A stretch of 64,000 nucleotides of DNA from Aphis gossypii (lineage: Eukaryota > Arthropoda > Insecta > Hemiptera > Aphididae). Numbering within the stretch: the stretch's first letter is position 1; each line of letters starts with the position of its first letter. This document shows positions 45,456 through 56,373 of this stretch, piece by piece. The notes beneath the pieces were generated by a model. It was not told the origin of the DNA, ran no database searches, and saw only the letters and a program-made list of their open reading frames with translations. Both the position numbers and the translations under genes were made by a program. The stretch lies in the NCBI RefSeq assembly GCF_020184175.1, contig NC_065530.1:65139260-65203259 (forward strand). Reading direction: 5' to 3'.

Positions 45456-47942
45456 ATGGCCGCGGGACCGATAGCAGAGAGAAATCAAGGTAATTTTTAC
45501 GTTTACGTGTTTAGTATTACAATAATATGAACCTGTTGTAGAAATAGTAGTGTGAATATGAAATGATGTTTCCGAAAATGACCGTATTTTAAATATATGA
45601 CTATCATAATATTTTGTTGTATAATTATTCGCTGTGCTCCAAAATACCTAAATATCTTACTAATTATTATTCATTTAAATCAAAAATATGCTTGAAATAG
45701 TTGATACTAAAACACAGATTATAATATTTTTGAATATTCACATACCTATCAAAAGCCATATTTTATATATGCTAACAACAATCAAATACTCTAAAAAAGT
45801 TTCATTATAAACCATAACTATTATATTTTACAGATGCAACAATTTATGTTGGTGGTCTTGATGAAAAAGTCTCGGATACTCTCATGTGGGAGTTGTTTGT
45901 TCAAGCAGGTCCAGTGGGTGAGTAAAAATTTATAAATACCGACTCAATAATTTTTAAAATTAATTAATAATATATTTTAGTTAATGTTCATATGCCAAAA
46001 GATCGAGTGACACAGTCACATCAAGGTTATGGTTTTGTTGAATTTCTTGCTGAAGATGATGCAGATTATGCTATTAAAATAATGAACATGATAAAATTAT
46101 ATGGAAAACCAATACGCGTTAATAAGGTAAAATAAACTTATAATTATATACTTATGTGTCATGAATTAAACATGTTTAATTGTTTGTATTATTTTTTTAA
46201 CACCAGGCTTCTGCTCATCAAAAGAACCTTGATGTTGGCGCCAATGTATTCATTGGAAATTTGGATTCAGAAGTCGATGAGAAATTGTTGTATGACACTT
46301 TCTCTGCTTTTGGTGTAATTCTACAAACGCCTAAGGTAAGAATCATTGACATTAAAGTTGATTGATAAATTATCTGTTAATTTATTATCATATACTATGT
46401 ATTTTTTTGTATAGTTTATTAATATTCTTTAATCTTTAATTAGTCAATTTTGTGCAAATGTTAGAGGAATTGACTTACACAAGAATTCATAGATTTTTAC
46501 TTCTATATGTTAAATAGGTCATAAACCTATGTATTAATATAATCTGTTATTATGTTTTACTTGCTTTTTGATAAATTACAAAATTATTAGTTTCTTTTAT
46601 TAAATGGCTATGAGATTTTACACAAGTCACACAAATTTGAAATTAAGTATAACATTTTAAAGTTATTATTTCTTAACATTTTAACATTACCCTCTCATAA
46701 ACCATATAACATACATAAATATATATTTTTTTACTTTGTGTATGTGTAATTTTGTTTACACAACTGATTTCAAGTAAATTCATTGCAGAAACACACACAT
46801 ATATTTGTTATTGCCTTGTAATATTAATTTATTTATTACATTATTTTAATAATTTTAACTCATTCTAATTATTTGGTTATTTTTTATTACTTTACAGACA
46901 TTTTGAATATTAAAAGTGTAATAATATATCAATGAATAAAAAATTTTTAATTGTATATTATATGTAGAGAACAACCTTATGAAAAGTTATTCACAAACTG
47001 TATATAATACGTGTATACATTTTAAAGGTAGATTAAATTAGTATGTGTGTTATAAAAAAATTAAAAAAAACAATTGTTTGGATATTTTTAATCATCTCGT
47101 TAAAAGGATTTTTGGATTAAATAGATATTTTCTATAGTATAAATTGTTAAATTAGAATTATGATGTATGGCATTAAATTATTAATTCACTTGACATTTAA
47201 ATTTTTTTTAATTTAGATTATGAGAGATCCTGATACGGGTAATTCAAAAGGATTTGCATTCATTAATTATGCTAGTTTTGAAGCATCTGATGCTGCGATA
47301 GAAGCTATGAATGGTCAGCATTTATGTAACAGAGCTGTATCTATTTCATATGCATTCAAAAAAGATGTTAAAGGGGAACGACATGGATCTGCTGCTGAAA
47401 GATTATTGGCAGCCCAAAATCCACTTAGTCAAGCTGATCGTCCTCATCAACTGTTTGCTGATGCCCCCCCTACTCAAATGCCAATGATGCATCAAATGCC
47501 AGTACCACCGCCACCTATCATGCAACCTCCTATGCAAGTACCTATGTCCATGATGGCTCAACATCAAATGGCTCCTCCACCTCGAATCATGCCTTGGCAA
47601 AATCAACAGGCACCCCCTCAACCTCCTTCATATCAACCACCGCCGCCGCCACCACCGAGTTTCAACAATTTTGCACCACCAGGATTCCATGGTGGGTTTG
47701 TGCCGCCACCTCCTCCACCCCCAACACAACAAGGACAAATGCCACCACCATTACCACCTTCACATCCTGGTTTACCATCACACATGCAAGGCCATATGAT
47801 GCCTCCGCCACCACCTCCAATGTCTATGGGTCCAGGTGGACCGCCGCCAATGCCACCACCTCCACCAATGCAACCTAACAATATGATGCCAATGAACTGG
47901 AAACCAAGTATTCCACCACCACCACCTCCTGCACCAGCTTAA
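45456..47942 (+). CDS. SF3B4: Splicing factor 3B subunit 4 (SAP49)
   Basis: Five coding exons: 45456-45489, 45834-45917, 45981-46126, 46207-46335 and 47217-47942, giving 372 residues. SF3B4 is part of the SF3b complex of U2 snRNP and helps anchor it near the branch point. The start MAAGPIAERNQ is almost the invariant family N-terminus. RRM1 (about residues 13-91) has VYVGGLDEKVS and GYGFVEF. RRM2 (about 100-179) has FIGNLDSEVDEKLLYDTFSA and GFAFINYASF. After GERHGSAAERLLAAQNP and LSQADRPHQLFADAPP, the rest is a proline- and methionine-rich tail, somewhat shorter than in human (424 aa). The gene is convergent with PDHX: 246 bp separate the two stop codons. The long reverse open frame opposite the proline tail is a composition artefact. 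Confidence 0.97.
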
Positions 47943-48188
47943 TATATCTAAGTCCAACCATTTATGTTTAATTATAATTGTATAAATAATGTAACTGGCA
48001 TATTATTCTTGAATGTGTATCATACGACAAATGAATATTAATGAAAATAATTTTTATACTACAAAAAAATTATAGCTATATTTTGTTTCATTCATATTAT
48101 ATAGATCTTATTATAATACAACAAATATTAGAGCCTGAGCCAAGAAAAAAACTTAACAAAAACAATTAATTGAGAAATTTTGAAACAT

Positions 48189-50651
48189 TTAATTTGAAGC
48201 ACGCTTTTTGGCAGCTGGTGATGTCAAAAGAAGCGATGCTGGCGCTTGCAATAAACCTTGTAGAGTTTCTAAGAAATCTGATGCAGCAGATTCACTTATA
48301 GCACGTGAGTCGTAAGATAATGTGGCTGCCATAATTGTTTGTGGTTTACCATTCAGAGCTGCAACATAATATAATATTTAATATATATTTATGCATAATT
48401 AAATAATTAATTACCAATGATAGGTCGTCCACTTCCAATAGCTAATATACCACACTGAGGAGGATTTATAATAGCACTGAATTCAGATATATCAAACATT
48501 CCAAGGTTGGATATTCTGTTAAAAAAAAAAAAGCAAATAAGTAAAGCAAATAATTATTAATATGATGTATTAAGCATTTTTTAATCATTAACGTACGTAA
48601 AACTGCCTCCTTGGAATTCATGCAGCTGTAGTTTACCAATACGTGCACGTCCTGCCAATTCTTTAATTTCGGCTGAAATCTCATCTAATGCTTTACTATC
48701 AGCATTAGTCACAATAGGAGTTATCAGACCTGATTCTGTAGCAACTGCTACAGATATATCAGATGTTTGCTGTAAAACTACCTGAAAATAGTAATTAAAT
48801 ATAAAATAGTAATTAAAACATATTTTTATTAACTATAACTTTAATCAATTACTTGATCTTTAACAAAGTGGCAATTGACTAGAGGACACTGTTTAAGAGC
48901 AATAGCAACTGCTTTAATGATAAAATCATTTACAGAAACATTAATGCCAGCTAATTTTAATTGCTTGCGAAGTCCTAAAAGTGAATCAATATTGCTCTCG
49001 GCTGTAGCATAAGCGTGAGGAATCATTGTCTAAAAATATCAAACATTTAGTCACACAATTCAATACTAATTTTTAAACAATATGTTTACTTTAGATTCAG
49101 TTAATCGTTTAGCAATTGTTAATCTCATGCCAGTTAATGGAATGTCAACATAACTAGGTCCTTTAGTAGGTCTTGATACGATTGTCGATGTGACAGGTTG
49201 GGGTGAGGATATTTCCCCAGGCAAAGGTACTATTAACAAATTTAATATAAAATACATATGATAAATTTTAGACAAATTAAACTATTAACCTGTTCTAGGA
49301 GGCTTGATAGATAAATTGTTTTCTGTCACATGTTTTAAAACATCCCCTTTTAAGAGTTTTCCTTGTTTTCCAGTTCCTTTAATTTTAGAACCATCAATAG
49401 CATACAATTCTAGGAGTGATCTCACAGCTGGACTATAACCGTCGCTACAATTTAACATTAAAATTTAAAACCAAGTTCATTTTAAATTAGTAACAGTATT
49501 CAATATTTACTAGGAATGTCTAGTGGTAGGTTCTGATGATGATGTCTGAGATTCAACCTTAGGTTTCTGAACGTCTTCTTTTGCCACTGTTGATTTGGTT
49601 TTTTTCTTTCCAGGCACCTGAACATCATTCCAGTCCTCCCCTTCAGCAACCATTAGTGCAATTAGATCACCAACTTTCACATCTTTACTGTCATCACCCA
49701 ACTAAAACATAATTCATAACTAATAATTGATTTTCAATTAAATAAATTACGTTATTATTACCAAAATTTTAGCTAATGTTCCTTCTTCTTCAGTTTCAAA
49801 TGACATAACTGCTTTGTCTGTTTGAATATCACATAGGACATCTCCCGCTGAAATTTTATCTCCAGGTTGCTTATGCCATTTAATAATTGTACCTTCAGAC
49901 ATAGTGGGTGAGAGTGATGGCATGGTTAATTCAATTCCTGGAGCTAAAAAACAAAAACAGAATAAATAAAATGTTGACGTTTACTTTAAATGTATAAATA
50001 TATATGACAGTACTATTTCCTCCAGTAGATTGTTCTGATTCTTCGGGTTCTTCCTGAGCATTTGAAGCAGCAGGAGCAACACCTTCAGCTTCAGGTATTT
50101 CCACAGTTTTCCAATCTTCTCCTTCAGCTACCATGAGTGCTATTAGAGAACCCACTTTAATTTCTTTGGCATCTTCAGGAACCTATAAAAAAATAACTAT
50201 ACTACATATAAAAGCTACATTAATATATTCATAATATTTCAATAATTACTTACCAATATTTTAGCTAGAACTCCCTCTTCTTCCGTTTCAAAAGCCATAA
50301 TAGCCTTATCAGTTTGAATTTCACAAAGTACATCACCTGCAGATATTTTGTCTCCTTCTTTCTTTAGCCATTTAACTATGTTGCCTTCAGTCATAGTTGG
50401 GGACAGAGATGGCATATTAATTTCTTGACCTTTGACTAAGTAAATAATATAATAATTAATAAATTTTACATTAATTTATTTTGAATAAACATTCGATTAA
50501 AAGTTTGAATAAAAATCTTGTTACCATTTAAAAACGATGATGTATGAATACATAATATCTTTTCTAGATTGAGTGAAGCCCGTAATGTTTTTCTTAGATA
50601 ATTTTTATGTAATCCTCCTTTAAGGGCGGTACGGAACAACGAAGTTGCCAT
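48189..50651 (-). CDS. PDHX: Pyruvate dehydrogenase E3-binding protein (component X), two lipoyl domains
   Basis: Eleven coding exons: 50651-50525, 50435-50254, 50182-50014, 49943-49762, 49701-49511, 49444-49290, 49229-49090, 49029-48853, 48781-48597, 48515-48415 and 48358-48189, giving 592 residues. An N-terminal presequence rich in R/K/S suggests mitochondrial import. Two lipoyl domains follow, each with LSPTM and a lipoylation lysine in QTDKA (K86 and K203). The E3/E1-binding domain starts near residue 287 (YSPAVRSLL). The acyltransferase-like core (about 350-592) has RLTIAKRLTESK, PHAYATAE, VSVNDFIIKA and ISNLGMFDISEFSAIINPP. The E2 catalytic HxxxDG is replaced: S554 stands where His would be and S558-E559 replace Asp-Gly (SYDSRAISES). 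That pattern, like the SSDSRVVDD region I recall in human PDHX, marks the non-catalytic E3-binding protein rather than DLAT. Two lipoyl domains are unusual, since human PDHX has one. Confidence 0.9.
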
Positions 50652-51964
50652 TCCGGTAAAAATTTAACGTCAGTGGTTCAACAGCAATTTAACAATAAAA
50701 TGATTCAACTATGTACACACGCTTCGAATAAACGAAATTAAAATTTGTGCTAAGGCCTAAAAGCTAACTGAATATTGATTTCGTAAAAGATTTGACATTG
50801 AAAGCGGAGAGTTCAAACTTAAAGATATAGTGAATAGTGATAAGAACTTTTCGTTTTCAACTACTGATAAGAAAATTACCCATAAACCTTATATCATAGA
50901 AAAGTCTTATATTATATTACGTATGTACCTATAAGATCTAACAACTTCCAATCTTACACACAGCTGCAGAGTGCAGACAGCAGACACTTTACTTATTTAT
51001 ACTTTATTATAAGTAATTAAGTAATTAATTTAGTATTTTTTTTTTTAATAGTATAAGGTCTATGGCTATAATAGTATACATTTTTTAGTTATAAATCATG
51101 GAAAAATTATTTTTATCATAAAAATAATTATTATATTTTATTTTTATAGTATAAGGTCTATGGGTATAATAGTATACATTTTTTAGTTAGAAATCATGGA
51201 AAAATTATTTTTATCATCGAAGTATAGTGAATAATATATTAATAACTTACATCGTATACTTCAACAAAGTCGTACAACAATATATTTTACATACTGAAGA
51301 ATAATTTATTTTGTTTAAGTACTTCCTACGTTAAATCTTACATAATATGGTTTTTTATTATTATTCTGTATTTTAAAACTTTAACATTACGTGAGTGCAA
51401 TTTAATTAATTCTCCTACAATAGTCAATGGCAGCTTAATTATTGTAAGTTTGTGTTAGCGCCTAAGAATACTTTTAACTAGAGTACTAGACTCTCTTAGT
51501 TAAGTATCTAGGTACCTATTAAAATATATATTATAAATATATATTTTAATAATATAAATATTATAAATAATATATTTATTAATTGTAATATATTATATTC
51601 TCAAACAACGGTACTGTCAATGAATCGAAATTTACTTGATATAGTCGCCGAGGTACACAAGATGGCAGATGCTGAAAAAAAAGCAACAAAATTAATGTGT
51701 TTGCAGTGTTTCACTGATAGGAAGCGCCACCTATCGACCGACGTTTACGGCCGGCACTTAACAAACCGTCGAGGCGCGTAGCGGTGTCTTAAAAGCTCCA
51801 TAAACATTTCCATAGTTTACCAAAAGTTTTCTTAATGCGTTGGACCGATTTCGGGTTAACGTCGTTGTCGGATAACTAACGAAATCACAGGAATCGTACG
51901 AGTGCGTACCGTTTTGAAGAGGTCGATGTATGGCATATAAAGGCTGTACAATCGAACGTCGAGC
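50652..51964. other. PDHX promoter, tandem repeat and U1 upstream region
   Basis: The left edge is the PDHX promoter. A tandem duplication lies at 51048-51219. From about 51640 the composition becomes GC-richer. A short open frame in aagATGGC context (51660 onward, about 40 codons) and an inverted GATAGG...CCTATC lie there, followed by the upstream control region expected for the U1 snRNA gene. No protein gene is supported. Confidence 0.45.
51048..51219. repeat. Tandem direct duplication, two units of about 72 bp
   Basis: The unit starting agtataaggtctatgg at about 51049-51119 is repeated at 51147-51219 with few differences (g/c, t/g, and a longer T run). The units start 98 bp apart, separated by an AT-rich filler. 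High similarity suggests a recent duplication. Confidence 0.75.
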
Positions 51965-52128
51965 ATACTTACCTGGCGTGGAGGTCAACCGTGATCATTT
52001 AGGCGGTTCCTCCAGGGCGAGGCCGGTTCATTGCACATGGAAATCGGTTGACCCCTGCGAGTATCCCTAATGTGGATACCTCGGGCGCAGAATTTTTGTT
52101 AGCTGGGACTGCGTACGCGCCGTCCCTC
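51965..52128 (+). ncRNA. U1: U1 spliceosomal snRNA
   Basis: The RNA starts ATACTTACCTG at 51965, the 5'-splice-site pairing segment. Stem-loop I begins GGCGTGGAGG and closes GGTTCCTCC. Stem-loop II carries ATTGCAC, the U1A-binding core. Stem-loop III has CCTAATGTGG, and the Sm site AATTTTTG lies at 52091-52098. Stem-loop IV is GGGAC...GTCCC with a TACG loop, ending near 52126-52128. The length, about 164 nt, equals that of fly and human U1. The stem-loop I loop reads GATCATTTAG instead of the consensus GATCANGAAG bound by U1-70K, which is odd. The open frame on the opposite strand over 51758-51988 is a shadow. A TATATAAA-like string at about 51935 lies where insect U1 genes have the PSEB element. 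Confidence 0.95.
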
Positions 52129-52202
52129 ATATATGAATAAATTTTGGTATTTGGATATCGTTGAAGTATGTGTAATATATGTTGTAATGTAACTAGTTAA
52201 AA

Positions 52203-52681
52203 CTCGGAAGTTTTCAACCTTTTTTAACTCACGGTACCCTAAGTCGTTATTTAAAAATCCGGACGCACCCTATCGATTACTTCGGTTTTATTTAAAAGTG
52301 TAATTAATGTATAAAACAATGTAGAAAGATGTAGGTGTATAGCAGAGGTGTCCAAACTTTTTTTGGTCACGACCTACTAAAAATATTATACTTCACCTTT
52401 GAAGATCGACTGTCATAGAAATTTTTTTTTATTATTGAATAATTAAAATAATTATTAAGAAACACATAGGGCGCGTGGTCCTAAAAATAAATTCTAACAT
52501 GATCGACTGTTTGGCCGCCCCTGGTTTACCTATAGTATATACAAATATTATATTTTATAAAACAAATTTTTGCTTTGAAAATTAACTATGTATATATTTT
52601 TTTTAATTATTATTGTATAAATTATATAATAAAAAATATATTTCAAATAATTCGGCGGAACCCCGGTTGGGAGGCTCTGAG
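52203..52681. mobile_element. Degenerate hAT-type MITE, interrupted by a second one
   Basis: The left end CTCGGAAGTTTTCAACC and the right end (reverse complement CTCAGAGCCTCCCAACC) resemble the GGTTCTCAACC-type hAT termini. The phrase gcggaaccccggttggga near the right end is typical of that group. The outer copy is split by the element at 52343-52523. Target duplications are no longer visible. Confidence 0.5.
52343..52523. mobile_element. hAT-type MITE nested in an older one
   Basis: The left end CAGAGGTGTCCAAACTTTTT and the right end (reverse complement CAGGGGCGGCCAAAC) are classic hAT-like termini; they agree at 12 of the first 15 positions. Length is 181 bp. It lies inside the 52203-52681 element. 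The flanking 8-mers do not match, so the duplication has decayed or the ends are slightly misplaced. Confidence 0.6.
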
Positions 52682-53497
52682 CTAAGTATCTAACAATACC
52701 CATTGGTTGGCATTCTTAGATTCTAGATCGCCGTGTTCTTGTGAACCCGTCTTCAAAATGCGTATTACCGTTTTAGATAAATAATTTCGGACCGTCATGT
52801 GTACTATTTTCTATCTTTGACCTACCAACAAAACACTATGTAGTAAATTTGGATTAACTAAAACAAGTATCGTGTTGTTACTGTCACTGGTTGTTATCTT
52901 TGGTATTAGGGTAAATTGACCTATTATAAAGCTTTAGTCAAGGACATAAACTATATTTTTAATATATTTTAGTTTTAAAGCATGGCAATAATATAATCAT
53001 TCTTAAACTATCTTTTTCCAACTCATATTACTCCCATCAAATTTAAATAATCTTAAGATCACAAATAGTGTTCCTAACTACTGTAAACTGATAATAGATC
53101 AATTTGCTCAATACTAAAGTTAACAGACAGTTATAGGTATTCTGAACGTAAATAAACAATTACTAAATATTACGTCGTTGAAAGAGATGCAAAATAATAG
53201 TGTGTTTACATCTTATTTCCTGTTCTTTAGAGTTATATGTTTATAAGGAATATATTAATATATATATTATATTATTATTGTCTACAATCCGACAATGTAC
53301 GATAACTATTTGATATATTTACATTTTCGCACATTATTATACTATAAGCCTAAATCAAAGGTATTATTATTAGAACTATTAGTTACTAGTATAATGGTAT
53401 AATATGCTGTATAATTGTAAATACAACCAACTACTAGACGATAATAATTTCAAGTATTTTTAATTATACGCTTTTGAATTAGAAATTTAGAACTAAG

Positions 53498-53748
53498 CAC
53501 TGGTGTAATTTGGTCATGTCATGCTTGTAGAGGGGATAAAATGTTTTTAAATTTTACCTATAACCCCCTCCCAAAAAAATCATGTATTTATCATAAGTAT
53601 TTCCTTTTAGTGCAAAAAAATATTTACGCATGTGACAGACACGGAAATAAATAATTGAAAAATATTCAATAATATACAATAATAGCAGTAAATAAATATA
53701 ATCAAGGAGGGATACGACACCCAAATCCCCTCCGTAATTACACCACTT
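53498..53748. mobile_element. Degenerate hAT-type MITE
   Basis: The left end CACTGGTGTAATT and the right end ATTACACCACTT are imperfect inverted repeats of the CAGTGGTGTAATTA kind. The flanks share only ACTAA (gaactaag / cgactaat), compatible with an old 8-bp duplication. No coding capacity. Confidence 0.5.
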
Positions 53749-54973
53749 CGACTAATTAATAAAATTGATTTGATAAAAAACTAGTTTTGCATAAGTATTT
53801 TTGTTTTTGTTATTAACATTATGAATTTTCTATTTATGACTCCCAAAGTATCGACTTTACTACCATAATGAATGTCAAAGCATTTTTGCTACTCAGAAGC
53901 TGGCGACAAATACACAATTTAAAAAAACTATATAAAATTAAACATTCATCGATCCGCTCAGAATCTATATCATACCTATTGGCCTAATAGTAATAACCGC
54001 AAAACTCGCGCCTGCGGTGATAGGTTAGGTATATATAAAGCTATATATAAGCATTATAATAAGCCACCCCCTTAGTTGTAATCAATAAATTAATTTTTTT
54101 GGATTTTTCTATTTTTGATTTACAATTCAAAATATTAAAGATAATACTAATACATTACATTATTACGTAATCTACAATTTTTCGTTTTATTAAAAGGTCA
54201 AATATACATATGTCAGAATTAGATTGAGTTTGGACTTCAAACATAAACTATTTTAACCCCAATATATTTATTCAAGTTTCATGCAATTTCCATTGACTAA
54301 AATTTGTTAACATAATATATTTGATAAAATAGTAAATATTTAATATGAGGACGTGTAGCTACTTTCTATAAGCGTATATGTTATTTTAATTGTCTACTGA
54401 TATTTAACAATTGAATTGTATTTGTTTCAAAAAAGAACAATAAACATGCATATTCATAAATAGTGTACCAATTGGCAACCATCAACTATTATATTATATT
54501 GTATCTAATGAATTGATCAATGTTATAATTCGTGTTCTTATATATTATATACCAACATAAAATAGTAAAATATGAATTAAAAAGATAGCATTACCTACTA
54601 TAAGCAGTATAAACAATAAATGTATGTATCAGGTTTATTTTTTTTTACCTCATATTAGAATAGTTCGCTATTATAGTTTACTTTTTTTTATGTATAATAT
54701 TAGTTTTAGAGCTAGGATATGTATGCATTAAAAAAATGTAAAATATGCATTTGGTTTACTAAAAATATGCAATTAATATTATATACGCCATAAAATATGA
54801 AATATTCAAATAAACAATAAAAAAAAAAAAACATTAAAATTAATGAACTATTATTTTAAACTATTAAAGTTATTATTTAAATATATTATACAAGAAACAA
54901 TTATATGGTGTTTTAAGTTTTTAAAACAGAATGATCTTTTGTTAGATCCTAATACAATTAGTATTTTAGTATT

Positions 54974-55372
54974 TAGTGGTTCCTCGATCTTTTTAGTTAG
55001 GACCACGACTTAAATTTTCCCCTGAAAACTATCTGACCCCCATGAATTAATTATTATAAGAAGTAATTATCAAAAAAATCAAACTTTGTTTATTGCTTTT
55101 ACTACCTATTACTTTGTGTTATAAAGTTTATAGGCTTGTAATGAATATAATTTTATAAATGTATTTTTGATATTGTGGCTATGCGAAGTGTGTGCTTGTT
55201 TTCTGCTGTGGTGGTTGGTAATATCACCTTATAATTTATATACTTAGTTTATATTTATACATTATACAGAATAAAATATCATAAATATCTTAGAATCTAT
55301 GTAATTAATAAAATTCTGAAGACCCACTAAATATTTACTTGCGAGTTGTGACCCACAGTTTGAGAAACGCTG
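54974..55372. mobile_element. Degenerate hAT-type element
   Basis: It starts TAGTGGTTCCTCGATCTTTTT. The right end, read in reverse complement, is CAGCGTTTCTCAAACTGTGG, a well-known hAT terminus. Length is about 400 bp. Possible flanking repeats tttagtat / cttaatat match at 6 of 8 positions. No intact transposase frame. Confidence 0.55.
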
Positions 55373-56271
55373 CCTTAATAATATATTCTTATATTTACTA
55401 AAACTTCCTTCGACATTACATGACATAAAAATGTATAGTAGCGAAATATAGATACCATAAAACATGTATCTTTTGTGTTCTTATAGTTAAAATGTACAAT
55501 AATAGGTATTCATTTTATTCAAAATATGCAAAATATACCATCATTTACACCATAGTGGGGTAATTCGTAGACATTACTATGTCAAAAGCAATAATCAGAA
55601 GTCGAAAAAAATTATACTGTTGCATATAAATCCTAGTTCTAATTATTATGTGCGTCGTTACAAAAAACTAATAAATTTGTGCTACATAATATAGTAATTA
55701 AGTACGGCGTTTATTTTTAATTCTAATCATACTATAGGTAATAAGTTAACACTTAAAAGTTAAAATTTAAAGCCATTTTCCACTGGCTTTTTCTAGAATT
55801 AATTAAAAAGTTATTGGTAGGTATAGGTACCTACAAATTTTATGATTCGTGTCGTTGTATTGTGTCACGTAGTCCATGTAAATAGATACGAGGTAGATAC
55901 CTCTTTTAAAACACCATAACACTATATTCTTAGAATTATTTCCGTTTCTGTTGTATTATATGTATATAATTATGCACTTGTATTGTAAATTTGTAACACC
56001 GAATAAACACCAAACACGAAAACGTCCTAATTAAACAGACTTTTATCTTAATAAAGGGATCTTTATTATAAAACCTCTAAACGGTCTAAACGATTTGCTA
56101 AGTGGCGTACGCTTCGTCGAAAAATATCTTGTCGTCTTGTCACGTTATCACCTCAATTTCCATACGAATTTTAAGTATACAAAAAAAAAATTACAGAACA
56201 TTGGACACAGTGACTTGTTTTCATAATCAACCCAGTGAATATTATCTATACTAATTAACTTTGTTCTACAT

Positions 56272-56280
56272 TATATAAAA
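56272..56280 (+). promoter_or_regulatory. TATA box of the astacin gene
   Basis: TATATAAAA lies 94 bp before the astacin start codon, leaving room for a start site about 25-35 bp downstream (near 56300) and a short 5' UTR. A TATA promoter is common for secreted, tissue-restricted proteases. Confidence 0.55.
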
Positions 56281-56373
56281 ACACTAACCCTACTCATCGA
56301 CCACCGTAGTGTTAAAGTCGTTTCGAAACAAGATACACATTATTTTTTTTTGTCAATTTGAAAAAAAAAGAAT

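Larger units (their letters stand above)
52129..56373. other. Repeat-rich spacer between U1 and astacin genes
   Basis: Several hAT-type MITE remnants occupy this stretch (52203-52681 with a nested 52343-52523 copy, 53498-53748, 54974-55372), plus a degenerate right end of the long dispersed repeat (about 53750-53965, ending gatccgctcagaatc). No protein gene is recognised. The right edge is the astacin promoter with TATATAAAA at 56272-56280. Confidence 0.6.

Noticed and set aside
47633..47881. Glycine-rich reverse frame opposite SF3B4
   Set aside because: Proline codons read backwards give glycine; it is a composition shadow of the SF3B4 proline tail.
48189..50651. Reading this gene as DLAT (the catalytic E2) because it has two lipoyl domains
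   Set aside because: The acyltransferase motif HxxxDG is absent and the core motifs match PDHX better.
51510..51560. 16-bp inverted repeat TATTAAAATATATATT
   Set aside because: AT-only palindrome with no flanking direct repeat; not counted with the CA...TG inserts.
51758..51988. 76-codon minus-strand frame overlapping U1
   Set aside because: It runs into the U1 snRNA 5' end on the opposite strand and has no protein family support.
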